The notes: generated by a model not told the origin, from the sequence alone. Shown: positions 1 to 9,505, counted from the stretch's first letter. The stretch is DNA of 64,000 bases from Falsibacillus pallidus (GCF_003350505.1 NZ_QQAY01000003.1:372001-436000), one strand, 5' to 3'. Translations and numbers: made by a program.

Positions 1-572
1 ATAAGATCCATATGTCTTTCCCGCAAACTATCGAAGAATTGATGAAGGATGCCGAAGAAAAGGATGCCATTCACCAATTGAAGCCATTTCGCATTAAAAT
101 TAACGGAAAAGACACCTTTCTTCCTGCATATTCAGGCAAGGTTCAGCTAAATGGAAAAGAAGTAAAAGCAACTGAAAGCTTTGAAGATGGAGATGAGATT
201 GAAGTCATTCCATTTAAGAATCCTTCCCTGGAAGAAATCGCACAGAAAAAACAATGGGACCTGGATCGATCCATTACTGTCCGATTTAATGGAGAAGCAC
301 TTTCTATTTCCAAGCCTTTAACCGTCATCAGAAGAAACGGGATGATTTTGAATAAAGCAGATGTGTTGGATTTCGGGGATGAAATTGAAGTGCTGCAAAA
401 AGAAGCAGAGCCATTTATATTCCAGGACTTATTCCGCCATGTAGAAATAGAAATGCCGCCGGATTCACGCGGTCAGTTCAGATTATTAAAAAACAATGAA
501 GACACAACTTTTTACGATGAAATTGTTTCCGGAGACGACCTGGAGATTCTATGGCCGATGGCGGCCAAATAA
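1..572 (+). CDS. C-terminal part of an FtsA/PilM-like (Hsp70-fold) protein, cut by the left edge
   Basis: The frame is open to base 3, so the gene begins outside the window and the ATG at 12 is probably internal. What is visible is about 190 residues with a repeated pattern: three modules that each end in a similar motif (GDEIEV near residue 65, GDEIEV near 125, GDDLEIL near 178), each preceded by an N-G-K/N-G-M type turn. This looks like tandem small beta-grasp-like domains. I recall similar C-terminal tails on long Bacillus proteins annotated as cell division protein FtsA or PilM-like, and the position next to ytxJHG fits, but the ATPase part cannot be seen. The family name is an inference; that it is a real coding tail ended by a terminator is well supported. 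Confidence 0.6.
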   Translation, partial: KIHMSFPQTIEELMKDAEEKDAIHQLKPFRIKINGKDTFLPAYSGKVQLNGKEVKATESFEDGDEIEVIPFKNPSLEEIAQKKQWDLDRSITVRFNGEALSISKPLTVIRRNGMILNKADVLDFGDEIEVLQKEAEPFIFQDLFRHVEIEMPPDSRGQFRLLKNNEDTTFYDEIVSGDDLEILWPMAAK

Positions 573-600
573 AAAAACAGGCACTTAAGCCTGTTTTTTT
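571..600. terminator. Rho-independent terminator, bidirectional
   Basis: AAAACAGGC and GCCTGTTTT arms around a 6-nt loop, with T-runs on both sides. It serves the left-edge gene on + and ytxJ on -. Confidence 0.85.
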
Positions 601-916
601 ATTTGAACAAATGTTTGTCCAATTCTTTTTTTGTAATGTTCCAGTGTGATGCATGCCAAACAGGCTTCCCGTTTTCGATAAGAAAAACTTGTGGGGATTC
701 ATGTTTAATCTGGAATTCATCTGCAAGCTGGCTTGAAAGCTCCCTTGCTTCCTGCACAGCTAAATAATAGCCTTTGGCATCAGAATCCTGAAGAAAGGAA
801 TTGAATTCTTGAAACGCATTACCGCTGATTGGACAAGTAAGGCTGTGTTTCATAAAGAAAAAACGGTTTTCTTTTTCCATCAATTCTTTAAACTGATCCA
901 TTGATTCAATTTTCAT
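599..916 (-). CDS. ytxJ: YtxJ, bacillithiol-system monothiol thioredoxin-like protein
   Basis: A 105-residue thioredoxin-fold protein with one Cys in a TCPIS motif near residue 27 in the position of the usual CxxC, a conserved cis-Pro region (SPQVFLI) and a C-terminal helix. YtxJ is associated with bacillithiol redox chemistry (bacilliredoxin-like) in Bacillus. The ATG at 916 lies 9 nt after AGGAG; an in-frame ATG 9 nt further upstream overlaps that site and is less likely. It is the last gene of ytxG-ytxH-ytxJ, but a hairpin with a T-run separates it from ytxH, so its transcription may be partly independent. Confidence 0.88.
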   Translation of the reverse strand: MKIESMDQFKELMEKENRFFFMKHSLTCPISGNAFQEFNSFLQDSDAKGYYLAVQEARELSSQLADEFQIKHESPQVFLIENGKPVWHASHWNITKKELDKHLFK

Positions 917-940
917 CTTAATCATCTCCTGGGAAAAAAT

Positions 941-973
941 AAAACGGTGAAGCTATCGTATCACTTCACCGTT
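941..973 (-). terminator. Terminator after ytxH
   Basis: AACGGTGAAG and cTTCACCGTT arms followed on the minus strand by TTTTATTTTTT. It sits between ytxH and ytxJ, so it may attenuate read-through into ytxJ. Confidence 0.75.
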
Positions 974-985
974 CATTAAACAAAC

Positions 986-1423
986 TTATTTGCTCATGCT
1001 TTGCTCTGTTTCATCAAACGCTTTTTTTGTTTCTTCAAGCTTTTGGTTAACATCATCAGCAGTTGTGCCTGCATCACTTGTTTCGCCCGGTTCTGCATCG
1101 CCTGCTGTACGTAGATTCTTTACTTTATTGATCAGATCATTTGTTTGTACTGCTTGAGAAAGAGCTGACGTTTTTTCTTTTGCTACTGCTGCCCACTCAT
1201 TTCCTTTTTCCACTGCAGTATCTTTGAATGTGGATGACTTCTCCTTAAGCTGCATAGCTTGCAAGTTCAAATCATCACGCAATTCCTTGCCGGATTTAGG
1301 AGCTAAGAATAAGGCTGTCGTCGCACCTACAATCCCGCCAATCAATGCGCCAATCAGAAAGTCTTTTGTATTCATATTTTGATCGTTTCTCTCTGTTGTA
1401 TTTGTTTCGGAAACTTGAGCCAT
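986..1423 (-). CDS. ytxH: YtxH general-stress protein
   Basis: 145 residues. After a polar N-terminus comes one hydrophobic, glycine-rich membrane segment (about residues 20-45, GALIGGIVGATTALFLAP), then the PKSGKELR motif typical of the YtxH family and a long amphipathic, probably coiled-coil, tail. The role is unknown beyond stress association in B. subtilis. ATG 1423 follows TAGGGAGGAA. It lies just downstream of ytxG (22 nt), so the two are cotranscribed. Confidence 0.9.
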   Translation of the reverse strand: MAQVSETNTTERNDQNMNTKDFLIGALIGGIVGATTALFLAPKSGKELRDDLNLQAMQLKEKSSTFKDTAVEKGNEWAAVAKEKTSALSQAVQTNDLINKVKNLRTAGDAEPGETSDAGTTADDVNQKLEETKKAFDETEQSMSK

Positions 1424-1444
1424 TTTAATTCCTCCCTAAATTTT

Positions 1445-1936
1445 TTAAGATCTTGATCTTTGAATGACATGTTCCCTCAATTCCTGCGGCTTTGTTTCAG
1501 CAGGAAGATTTGGGGCAGGTTTTTCATTTCTTTTTGACTTGAATTTATCCTTCAGTTCCATAAAGACACTGCTCCATTGAACTACCTGGGATATTTTATC
1601 TTGATTTCTCTCCACTTCAGAGGAAATGGAAGTTGTAACCTTTTTGATGGATTGATTCAATCCCTGAATTGATGTTCCTACATCCTTCACTGCGTAGACA
1701 ACTGTATTCAGACTTTCAGATTTTTCTTGAATGTCCTCAGCAAGACTGTTTGTTTTATGAAGGAGTTCAGTCGTTTCCCGGGTTACTCCCTGGAGCTGCC
1801 CTTCAAGCCCAGTAAGCGTAGAAGATACGCTGTCCATCGTTGTTGTCAAGGATTTTAGTGTCTTTGATAGATTTATGACCAAGATAAGAAAAGCGATCGC
1901 AATAAGTGCAATGCTCAAATAAAGAATCAAAATCAC
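1445..1936 (-). CDS. ytxG: YtxG, DUF948 membrane-anchored coiled-coil protein
   Basis: 163 residues from a GTG start at 1936, chosen because AGGAGGTGG lies 8 nt upstream and because the protein then begins directly with its membrane anchor ([20 protein letters not shown]), as in other DUF948 proteins. A longer open frame to 2056 has no such site and adds an atypical Lys-rich stretch. After the anchor comes a long heptad-like region rich in T, S, L and E, then a basic Pro-containing tail. First gene of ytxGHJ; a sigma-B-like promoter lies about 25 nt upstream. Confidence 0.88.
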   Translation of the reverse strand: MILILYLSIALIAIAFLILVINLSKTLKSLTTTMDSVSSTLTGLEGQLQGVTRETTELLHKTNSLAEDIQEKSESLNTVVYAVKDVGTSIQGLNQSIKKVTTSISSEVERNQDKISQVVQWSSVFMELKDKFKSKRNEKPAPNLPAETKPQELREHVIQRSRS

Positions 1937-1968
1937 TATGTATCCACCTCCTAATTTATATATCTTCT

Positions 1969-1994
1969 TTACCCCCATCTTCTTTGGAGCAAAC
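1969..1994 (-). promoter_or_regulatory. Sigma-B-like promoter for ytxGHJ
   Basis: Minus strand: GTTTGC, 14 nt, GGGTAA, close to the sigma-B pattern GTTTAA-N12-14-GGGTAT. It would put the transcript start about 25 nt before the GTG of ytxG. The -35 departs at two bases. The B. subtilis ytxGHJ operon is known to respond to stress and sporulation sigma factors, which supports the assignment. Confidence 0.5.
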
Positions 1995-2143
1995 GACTTT
2001 ATTATATTTTCTAGAGGAAACAAAATTATCCTTCTTTCCAGCTTAAATTTTTTCAAATAAACCTTTCCCGCTCAACATTCTTCATGAATTCGGTTACAAT
2101 GACAATGTGCAACAAAATTGTGGCAAATTAGGAGGAACTACAT

Positions 2144-3259
2144 ATGAAAGATCCGCGGATTGAAAAGCTCGCCAAAAACTTAATCAATTATTCTGTACAG
2201 CTTCAGTCAGGTGAGAAAGTTCTTATTGAAAACTTCGGGCTTCAAAAGGAACTAGTCGCAGCCCTTGTAAAAGAAGCATATGCAGCTGGAGGCTACCCAT
2301 TTGTTTCATTGAAGGATCAGCAGGTTGACCGCGCCCTTCTTATGGGAGCACAGGAAGAGCAATTCAACATGATTGCTGATTTTGAAGCTCAAGTCATGAG
2401 CCAGATGGATGCTTACATCGGTCTTCGTTCCGGAGATAATATCAATGAACAGTCTGATGTTCCTGGTGATAAAATGAAAATCCATGGAAGCACTGTAGGA
2501 AAGAAAGTACATAGGGAAATTCGTGTGCCAAAAACGAAATGGGTCGTCCTTCGATACCCTAATGCAGCAATGGCGCAATTAGCCAAAATGAGCACTGAAG
2601 GTTTTGAAGATTTTTATTTCGATGTCTGCAACCTTGACTACAGCAAAATGGATAAGGCAATGGACAGTCTCGTTGAATTAATGAACCGCACAGACAAGGT
2701 GCGCCTGACAGGGGAAGGAACTGACTTGACTTTCTCCATTAAGGACATCCCGGCTGTAAAATGTGCGGGCCGCTTGAACATCCCTGATGGTGAAGTGTAT
2801 TCTGCTCCTGTGAAAGATTCGGTTAACGGAACAATCGCATACAATACGCCTTCTCCATATCAAGGATTTACATTCGAAAATGTCAAATTGACTTTCAAAG
2901 ATGGAAAGATCGTTGAAGCGACAGCAAATGATTCAGATCGCATCAATAAGATTTTTGATACTGATGAAGGTGCCCGCTATGTAGGGGAATTTGCAATTGG
3001 GGTCAATCCATATATCTTACATCCGATGCAGGATATCCTATTTGATGAGAAGATCGATGGCAGCTTCCATTTCACTCCTGGTGAATGCTATGAGGATGCA
3101 TACAATGGGAACCATTCCAACATCCATTGGGATATGGTCATGATCCAAAGACCGGAATACGGCGGGGGAGAAATCTATTTTGATGATGTTCTCATCAGAA
3201 AAGACGGCCGTTTCGTCCTGCCGGAATTGGAATGTTTAAATCCTGAAAACTTGAAATAA
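2144..3259 (+). CDS. M29 family metallo-aminopeptidase (AmpS/AmpII type)
   Basis: 371 residues, the usual length of thermophilic-aminopeptidase (M29) enzymes, which remove N-terminal residues in the cytoplasm using two metal ions. Expected ligands are visible: a Glu in GEVYSAP (about residue 225), a Glu in YVGEFAIG (about 286) and the cluster HSNIHWDMV (about 328-336) carrying two His and an Asp. ATG 2144 follows AGGAGGAACTACAT. Divergent from ytxGHJ and ended by its own terminator, so monocistronic. Confidence 0.92.
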   Translation: MKDPRIEKLAKNLINYSVQLQSGEKVLIENFGLQKELVAALVKEAYAAGGYPFVSLKDQQVDRALLMGAQEEQFNMIADFEAQVMSQMDAYIGLRSGDNINEQSDVPGDKMKIHGSTVGKKVHREIRVPKTKWVVLRYPNAAMAQLAKMSTEGFEDFYFDVCNLDYSKMDKAMDSLVELMNRTDKVRLTGEGTDLTFSIKDIPAVKCAGRLNIPDGEVYSAPVKDSVNGTIAYNTPSPYQGFTFENVKLTFKDGKIVEATANDSDRINKIFDTDEGARYVGEFAIGVNPYILHPMQDILFDEKIDGSFHFTPGECYEDAYNGNHSNIHWDMVMIQRPEYGGGEIYFDDVLIRKDGRFVLPELECLNPENLK

Positions 3260-3270
3260 ATGTAATTAAT

Positions 3271-3302
3271 AAAAGGAAGCCGCTTCTCAGCGGCTTCCTT
3301 TT
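3271..3302. terminator. Bidirectional terminator
   Basis: AAAAGGAAGCCGCT and AGCGGCTTCCTTTT form a long perfect stem between the convergent M29 peptidase gene and murC. Confidence 0.9.
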
Positions 3303-3309
3303 ACTATAT

Positions 3310-4626
3310 TCACGCCTCTTTAAGGCTGTCCGTCTTTAATTCTTCGTAGGCTGATTGGAATTTTTGAATATCCCCCGCACCCATGAAAATAATGACGCTG
3401 TCCCTGTATGCCAATAATGGGGAAGTATCTGTCTCATTGATCAGATGCGACCCTTCAATTTTTTCACGGAGATCGTGAATGGAAAGCTTTCCATGATTTT
3501 CACGCGCAGATCCAAAGATGTCGCATAAGAATACATGGTCTGCTTCGCTCAAACTCTTGGCAAAATCTGTTAGGAACGTCTGAGTCCTTGTGAAAGTATG
3601 AGGCTGAAAAACAGCTACTAATTCTTTCCCCGGGAACTTTTGCCTTGCTGATTCGATCGTCGCTTTTATTTCCGTTGGATGGTGGGCATAGTCATCGATG
3701 ATGATTTGATCCCCAAGTACTTTTTCGGTGAACCTTCTTTTTACGCCGCCATAGCTCATGAATTGCTTCTGTACAGCTTCCGCATCAATCTCTTCATAAT
3801 GGCAAACCGCAATGACTGATAATGCATTAAGTACATTATGATCACCATATTGAGGGATTTTAAAGCTTGCATAGAAATTGTTCCTCACAAATACGTCGAA
3901 GGATGTACCAGTTTCACCCCTCTCCACATTCCTTGCCTGGAAGTCATTCTCTTCATCAAATCCATAGAATAGCACCGGTACTTTTGCCTGGATTTTTTGA
4001 AGCTGTTCATCATCGCCGCATGCAAAGATCCCTTTTTTCACTTGAAGAGCCATTTCCTGAAACGCGGAAAAGACATCATCGATATTGGCAAAATAATCAG
4101 GGTGGTCAAAATCGATGTTTGTCATAATCGCATAGTCAGGGAAATAGGAAAGGAAATGTCTTCTGTATTCACATGCTTCAAATACAAAATACTCCGCATC
4201 CGCGTCCCCTTTTCCGGTACCGTCCCCGATCAAATAGGATGTAGGTTTAGCCCCTCTCATAATATGGGCCAATAAACCGGTAGTGGATGTTTTGCCATGT
4301 GCTCCTGTTACAGCGATGCTTGTAAAGCGCTGCATGAAGTCGCCCAGAAATTTATGATATCTGATGACCGGAAGCCCTAATTTTAGCGCTTCGTCAATTT
4401 CTTCATGAGTATCTGGATAAGCATTTCCTGCGATCACGGTCATTCCAGGCTGAATATTTCCGCGCTGAAAAGGCATGATTTTGATTCCTGAATCCTCAAG
4501 GGATGCCTGAGTGAAAAAGTATTTCTCAACATCAGAACCTTGGACATTATAATTCATATCGTGAAGGACTTGCGCCAGAGCGCTCATTCCTGAACCCTTA
4601 ATGCCTACGAAATGGTATAAAGTCAT
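3310..4626 (-). CDS. murC: UDP-N-acetylmuramate-L-alanine ligase MurC
   Basis: Cytoplasmic ATP-dependent ligase that adds L-Ala to UDP-MurNAc, the first peptide step of peptidoglycan precursor synthesis. 438 residues, normal for Bacillus. N-terminal nucleotide-binding motif [11 protein letters not shown] (about residue 8), the Mur-ligase P-loop [10 protein letters not shown] (about 107-116), the [10 protein letters not shown] substrate region (about 148) and the [10 protein letters not shown] motif (about 312-321). ATG 4626 follows TTGGAGG. The last few codons come just before the shared terminator. Confidence 0.97.
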   Translation of the reverse strand: MTLYHFVGIKGSGMSALAQVLHDMNYNVQGSDVEKYFFTQASLEDSGIKIMPFQRGNIQPGMTVIAGNAYPDTHEEIDEALKLGLPVIRYHKFLGDFMQRFTSIAVTGAHGKTSTTGLLAHIMRGAKPTSYLIGDGTGKGDADAEYFVFEACEYRRHFLSYFPDYAIMTNIDFDHPDYFANIDDVFSAFQEMALQVKKGIFACGDDEQLQKIQAKVPVLFYGFDEENDFQARNVERGETGTSFDVFVRNNFYASFKIPQYGDHNVLNALSVIAVCHYEEIDAEAVQKQFMSYGGVKRRFTEKVLGDQIIIDDYAHHPTEIKATIESARQKFPGKELVAVFQPHTFTRTQTFLTDFAKSLSEADHVFLCDIFGSARENHGKLSIHDLREKIEGSHLINETDTSPLLAYRDSVIIFMGAGDIQKFQSAYEELKTDSLKEA

Positions 4627-4773
4627 AATAGAACCTCCAACATTCGTCTATCTGTAAGCAGTATATGAAATCAATCTTTTTTTTGCGATGGTCCACATTT
4701 CTGATCATGAACTCATTAAATTTAAATTAAAAGTATTTAACGCAATTTTCATATTGAATCATTATAGCATTAA

Positions 4774-5460
4774 TTATTCACTGTGACTATGTAGTGTCTG
4801 TACATCAGGGGAAAATGCATATTTCATACTATTTTCTTTCAAATAGGTGCGCCATGCCAAACCATTATGTTCCAATGATGCTTTTTTATAATCCTTTAAG
4901 AGCATGTCAATCCTCTCAGGGGTATTTACCACAAAAATATCTCCGACTAACATTTCTTTTGTCAATAATGGAATTTTTCTTAGAAAAGCGTATCCTTTAG
5001 AGACATTTCTCGAAGCGGCGGACTTAATCTGCACCTCTTTGCACGAGGCCGTTAAATTCCTCGCCTTGAATTCTCTATCTGAGTGAACTTCAGTGATTTC
5101 GACGGGCTCCAGGGCTGCAGTCAAAAAGAGAGCCCCTTGTATAAAGTCGGGCTCTGTCCATTGCTGCTGCCGGCTGTACAAAAATGTATGAAAGATTGTT
5201 TTGCCGCTGATTGTTTTATAATCAAAAAGGAACCATTGAAAAAATGCTTCTTCCAGCCAATCGGAAAGGGGCTCGGCATTCGAGATGCCGGTCATGCTGC
5301 AAAAAATATGCTTTCCCCTCACCTTTTCGCGGATATTGGCAGATCGTTCTGCATATCCACGGGCCATATCATAGATATTCGAGGCTTTTTCTTCAGCCAA
5401 ACGCTGCTTTTTCTCCTTGAACTCATGAAAATTCAACAAAGAATCTGCTTTGTTAGGCAT
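4774..5460 (-). CDS. Uncharacterised protein coupled to the nicotinate phosphoribosyltransferase gene
   Basis: 228 residues, no signal peptide or membrane segment. The charged N-terminus (residues 5-50) looks helical or coiled. The middle contains FFQWFLFDYKTISGKTIF (about residues 72-90) followed by a region resembling a small beta domain (LTASCKEVQIKSAASRNV, then VGDIFVV). That pattern recalls the catalytic-less domain found in proteins annotated as SEC-C-motif proteins, but no Cys-rich SEC-C tail is present; this is my inference from pattern only. The start ATG lies one base after the TGA of the upstream phosphoribosyltransferase gene, so translation is probably coupled. Function not recognised. 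Confidence 0.75.
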   Translation of the reverse strand: MPNKADSLLNFHEFKEKKQRLAEEKASNIYDMARGYAERSANIREKVRGKHIFCSMTGISNAEPLSDWLEEAFFQWFLFDYKTISGKTIFHTFLYSRQQQWTEPDFIQGALFLTAALEPVEITEVHSDREFKARNLTASCKEVQIKSAASRNVSKGYAFLRKIPLLTKEMLVGDIFVVNTPERIDMLLKDYKKASLEHNGLAWRTYLKENSMKYAFSPDVQTLHSHSE

Positions 5461-5461
5461 G

Positions 5462-6565
5462 TCAATTCCATTCCACTTTTTCTAATCTAGGATTAAGGCG
5501 GAGTCTCCTTCCAGCTTTCGCCTGCGGAGCACCGTCAAGCACCACGTTATCTCCTGTAAATCCAATATTGATCTTCAATAGACTGCTGCCGATGCCATAC
5601 ATGTCGACCGGTACACCGGATTTTTCAAAATCCATAATACGATCTTCGCTGAATCCACCTGACACGACAATCTTTACGTGGCCAAATCCCTCATCGTCAA
5701 GGGCCTTTCTCAATGCAAATATCAATTGAGCATTGACACCGCGGGGATCAAAAGTACCTAAAAGATGCTGATTGCGCAAGAAATATTTATCAATCATGGT
5801 CCTTGAGGTATCCACTCGGACGCCTTTTAAATCTTGGCCGAATTCCCTTGCAACCTTAAGTGAATCAGTAATGACATCATTATTATAATCCACCAATGAG
5901 ATCAATTCGTCTTCAGGGAAAGTTTCCTGATATGCCTTCGTTGCTTCCACGATATCTCCATTGAACAGTTGTATCAAGGCATGAGGCATAGTCCCCATTC
6001 CCTTTTTGCCCCACCATTCACTCATTGCGTGAGTAGCCTGCGCCGTAGCGCCGCCGATGAATGCAGCATATCCATCGCCTGCTTGTGTAGTAAAGTGGTC
6101 ATCACGGTCTCCCATGAAAATGACCGGTTTTTGCTTGCCTGAAACGGCTGCCGCTTTGACTACATTATATACATTCGTAGCAACGGAAGTCCTTCTGGCT
6201 AAGATGCCATCAATCAATCCTTCCAGGTAGCCGAAATCCTGATATCTTCCTTCTATTGTGAGCACTGTTTCAAACGGGCTGATCTTATCCCCGTCTTTTA
6301 ATGACTTGATGACTAATTCTTCGGGATTGTCCGAAAATGTATGAAGCAAGGCAATCACTTCATCCGTTCCGCACAGAACAGCTTCATTCTTCTGGAAGAA
6401 CTGCATCGTGACACGGCTCTCTGGTTTGAATTTACGTGCGATTTCGCGTGTTTTTAAAAAATAGACAGCCGAGAACCAGCCTTCCTTCACTCTTTCGTCG
6501 AACTTAAATGTATGATTCGTCAAGCGGTTGATTTTCCCTTGAACTTTTAACTCGATTTCCTTCAT
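5462..6565 (-). CDS. Nicotinate phosphoribosyltransferase family protein (short type)
   Basis: 367 residues. Predicted to join nicotinate and PRPP into nicotinate mononucleotide for NAD salvage in the cytoplasm. Family motifs: FMGDRDDHFTTQ (about residue 150), GGATAQATHAM (about 170-180), MPHALIQLFNGD (about 195), a RVDTSR motif (about 252) and the phosphate-binding stretch IVVSGGF followed by YGIGSSLL near the C-terminus. Shorter than the PncB proteins of about 490 residues; it belongs to the compact Firmicutes group. ATG 6565 is preferred over an upstream TTG because AAGGAGC lies 8 nt before it. Followed by a coupled unknown gene. Confidence 0.88.
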   Translation of the reverse strand: MKEIELKVQGKINRLTNHTFKFDERVKEGWFSAVYFLKTREIARKFKPESRVTMQFFQKNEAVLCGTDEVIALLHTFSDNPEELVIKSLKDGDKISPFETVLTIEGRYQDFGYLEGLIDGILARRTSVATNVYNVVKAAAVSGKQKPVIFMGDRDDHFTTQAGDGYAAFIGGATAQATHAMSEWWGKKGMGTMPHALIQLFNGDIVEATKAYQETFPEDELISLVDYNNDVITDSLKVAREFGQDLKGVRVDTSRTMIDKYFLRNQHLLGTFDPRGVNAQLIFALRKALDDEGFGHVKIVVSGGFSEDRIMDFEKSGVPVDMYGIGSSLLKINIGFTGDNVVLDGAPQAKAGRRLRLNPRLEKVEWN

Positions 6566-6665
6566 TCTCAAAAGCTCCTTAAAAAGTCACTTTGCCCATT
6601 TTCAATTGCAGAAAAGGACTTGATTACGTTTAGTATGTTTAGACATAAGTAAAGAATACCATGTT

Positions 6666-9230
6666 CTATAAACTAGGACTAGTATCCTGAATCGATTCTA
6701 ACTCACCTTCGGAGATTAGTACATCCCTTGGCTTGGTCCCGCGTGATTCAGATATGATTCCTTGCTTTTCAAGCAGGTCGATCAAACGGGCTGCCCGGTT
6801 ATAGCCGATATGGAATCTTCTTTGAAGGGAAGACGTCGAAGCGCCGCCTTGGTCGACAATGAATTCACACGCTTCAAAAAAGAGCGGGTCTTCTTCTTCA
6901 ACAACTTGCGTTTTCTTCAGCAGTTCTTCCTGTTCGAACAGATAATCGGGCTCCTGTTGTGAGCGTACATGATCGACAATCATATCAATCTCATCATCGG
7001 AAACAAATGTACCTTGCAGCCTGAATGGCTTGGATGCCCCGTTTTCCAGGAACAGCATATCCCCTTTGCCTAAGAGCTTTTCTGCTCCGCTGATGTCGAT
7101 GATGGTCCTTGAATCGATTTGAGAAGAAACCGAAAACGCAATCCTTGTCGGAACATTCGCTTTGATCAATCCTGTAATGACATCCACCGACGGCCTTTGA
7201 GTAGCGATGATCAAGTGGATTCCGCATGCACGGGCTTTTTGGGCAATTCGACAAATCGCCTCTTCTACATCGGCCGGGGACATCATCATAAGATCTGCCA
7301 ATTCATCGATGACGATGACAATATAAGGAAGCTTGTCGCTGTATTGTTTATTTTTCTCTGCTAAATCATTGAATCGAGTGATATCCCTTGCACCCGCATG
7401 GGCAAATAATTGATAGCGCCGCTCCATTTCTTCCACCGCCCACTTCAAGGCTCCCGTAGCTGCTTTGACATCTGTGATCACCGGACTGACAAGGTGTGGA
7501 ATATGGTTGTAAGGGGCCAATTCCACCATTTTCGGGTCAATCAACAGAAGCTTTAATTCATGCGGCTTTGCTTTATAAAGCAAACTTAAAAGAATGGAAT
7601 TGATGCAGACGCTTTTTCCTGAACCCGTTGCACCTGCAATCAAGCCATGCGGCATCTTTTTTAAATCTGTGACGATCGGATTCCCTGAGATATCCAATCC
7701 GAGTGCAGCTGTCAAAGGCGAGCTGCTCTCTTGGAAGGCTGGGCTTGAAATGATTTCACTTATCCAGACAGGTCTTCCCGATTTGTTCGGTACTTCGATT
7801 CCGATTGTATGCTTGCCCGGAATCGGTGCTTCAATCCTGATATCCTTTGCTGCCAGGCTTAATTTGATATCGTCGGAAAGATTTGTAATCTTATTCACTT
7901 TTACACCTGGAGCGGGCTGTACTTCAAATCTTGTGACAGCAGGTCCTTGAGTGACATTCACGACTTGTGCCTGAACATTGAAGTTAGCAAGTGTTTCATT
8001 CAATAATTCACTTTGCTGCCTGAGCCAATCATCACTTGGCTCTTCATCTACCGGAGGATTAAGATATTCGTATGGCGGCAGGGAGTATCCATTTGACAGC
8101 CCCTTATCATTTTCCACTGATCCAGATAGAACTTCTTCCACTGCAGGCTTTTTTTCCTCCATTACACATGGAACAGGCTCATCTTTAATACTGGCTTCAA
8201 TGGAAGGTCTGACCATTCCTACGCTTTTTTTTTGTTCATATTTTGTCCGGTCTTGTTTTGTCATGATGACATTAAACGGCAGGTGTGAACGTTTCTTTTG
8301 TTCTTCTTGACGGACTTCTTCTATTCTCTCAACTGCTTCTGTTTCTTCTTCGGCTTCAAGTGCAGCAGAAGTTTCAGTTGATTGCATGGCTTGTTGTACA
8401 AAGGAATGATCCTCAATATCTTCAGAAGCTTGCTCTACTTCCTCATTTATCTCCTGAGTGTCCTCAACTTTCAGAATCTCTTTATCTTCTAATATTTCAG
8501 ACTCAAACGATTCCATTTGAGGTTCAATAATCGTTTCTTCAACAGATGTAACCTGCTCTTCAGGCTCTTCTCTTGCTTCAATGATTTCATCCGTTTCCTT
8601 CAAATTAATATCAGCTGCCTCTGTTTTTTCTAGGATCGGCAGCGGGGTGTGTTCCATTGCTGGAGATATCTCTTCTTCCTTCTTAAAAAGGGATGAAGGA
8701 ATATCTATATTATTTGTAATGGCAGCAGTGACAGTTTTTATTCCGCTTAATTCAATTTCAACTTTTTCATTAGGCTTAGGCCGATTGAAGCCGTATATCG
8801 GCGAAGGGATTTCAGTCGGTGTAAAGGGCCTGCTGAGTTTCGGTTTGATCGTGGGACGGCTCGTATGGTTGTGCTGTTCATTTCTAGAGGGCTCATCCTT
8901 CACCGGCAGCTTCTCTTTTTGCTTTTCTAAACCCTTTGGCAGCGGCTTCTCTTTTTTCAGTCGTACATCCTGCTTCTCTACAGGCTGCTGCCTCATTTGC
9001 TGTCTTCTTTGCTCCCTTGCCTTTCCTTGATCAGGAATCAATGGGAAACGGAATTCTCCTTTTGGATACTGATAGGTCATTCGTGTTTCAATTTCTTTTC
9101 CTTTGGATGCCCTCTGGGGTCCTTCCATTTGAGATGGAAGTTCAGAGCTTTCATGTGTTATATGTTCATATTCACCTTCGATATTTTCATCTGATTTGAG
9201 TATTTTTGCGATTTTTTTAAACCAGCTCAT
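6666..9230 (-). CDS. sftA: DNA translocase SftA (FtsK/SpoIIIE family)
   Basis: 854 residues. Soluble septum-associated DNA pump that clears chromosome DNA from the closing septum. No N-terminal membrane helices; starts MSWFKKIAKILK, then about 350 residues of low-complexity, Glu/Pro/Lys-rich linker, then the motor domain with Walker A AGATGSGKS (about residue 530), a Walker B region VIVIDELADLMM (about 645) and a C-terminal winged-helix gamma domain (GGASTSSLQRRFHIGYNRA, about 790) that reads oriented SRS-type sequences. The frame is open 27 codons further upstream, but MSWFKK is the expected N-terminus. B. subtilis SftA is somewhat longer; the linker accounts for the difference. Confidence 0.95.
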   Translation of the reverse strand: MSWFKKIAKILKSDENIEGEYEHITHESSELPSQMEGPQRASKGKEIETRMTYQYPKGEFRFPLIPDQGKAREQRRQQMRQQPVEKQDVRLKKEKPLPKGLEKQKEKLPVKDEPSRNEQHNHTSRPTIKPKLSRPFTPTEIPSPIYGFNRPKPNEKVEIELSGIKTVTAAITNNIDIPSSLFKKEEEISPAMEHTPLPILEKTEAADINLKETDEIIEAREEPEEQVTSVEETIIEPQMESFESEILEDKEILKVEDTQEINEEVEQASEDIEDHSFVQQAMQSTETSAALEAEEETEAVERIEEVRQEEQKKRSHLPFNVIMTKQDRTKYEQKKSVGMVRPSIEASIKDEPVPCVMEEKKPAVEEVLSGSVENDKGLSNGYSLPPYEYLNPPVDEEPSDDWLRQQSELLNETLANFNVQAQVVNVTQGPAVTRFEVQPAPGVKVNKITNLSDDIKLSLAAKDIRIEAPIPGKHTIGIEVPNKSGRPVWISEIISSPAFQESSSPLTAALGLDISGNPIVTDLKKMPHGLIAGATGSGKSVCINSILLSLLYKAKPHELKLLLIDPKMVELAPYNHIPHLVSPVITDVKAATGALKWAVEEMERRYQLFAHAGARDITRFNDLAEKNKQYSDKLPYIVIVIDELADLMMMSPADVEEAICRIAQKARACGIHLIIATQRPSVDVITGLIKANVPTRIAFSVSSQIDSRTIIDISGAEKLLGKGDMLFLENGASKPFRLQGTFVSDDEIDMIVDHVRSQQEPDYLFEQEELLKKTQVVEEEDPLFFEACEFIVDQGGASTSSLQRRFHIGYNRAARLIDLLEKQGIISESRGTKPRDVLISEGELESIQDTSPSL

Positions 9231-9451
9231 ATGTATCACTCTTTCTGTAGTAATCTTTCTTATTGTAACAGTTTCCGACAGAATTTCGAGCGAATATATA
9301 AAAGGACACAACGAAAAACTCGCTGTTTAGACAAAATCCACTAGAAAAAACGACTCCTTTTTCCCATCACATAACAAAAAATGTAATTAATTCTGGGATA
9401 TAAGAGAATTCAAAGGACTCCAATCCCCCTATTTTTTTAGTAATTAAAGAC

Positions 9452-9482
9452 AAAAAACCGGCTCCATTGAGCCAGTTTTCGT
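9452..9482 (-). terminator. Terminator after ytpR
   Basis: On the minus strand AAAACTGGCTC, loop, GAGCCGGTTTTTT. It separates ytpQ-ytpR from sftA. Confidence 0.85.
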
Positions 9483-9505
9483 TTACAAATTTCATTCATA
9501 TATGC

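Noticed and set aside
8581-9030. Long frames antisense to sftA
   Set aside because: Mirror of the low-complexity Glu/Lys-rich linker; no start signals.
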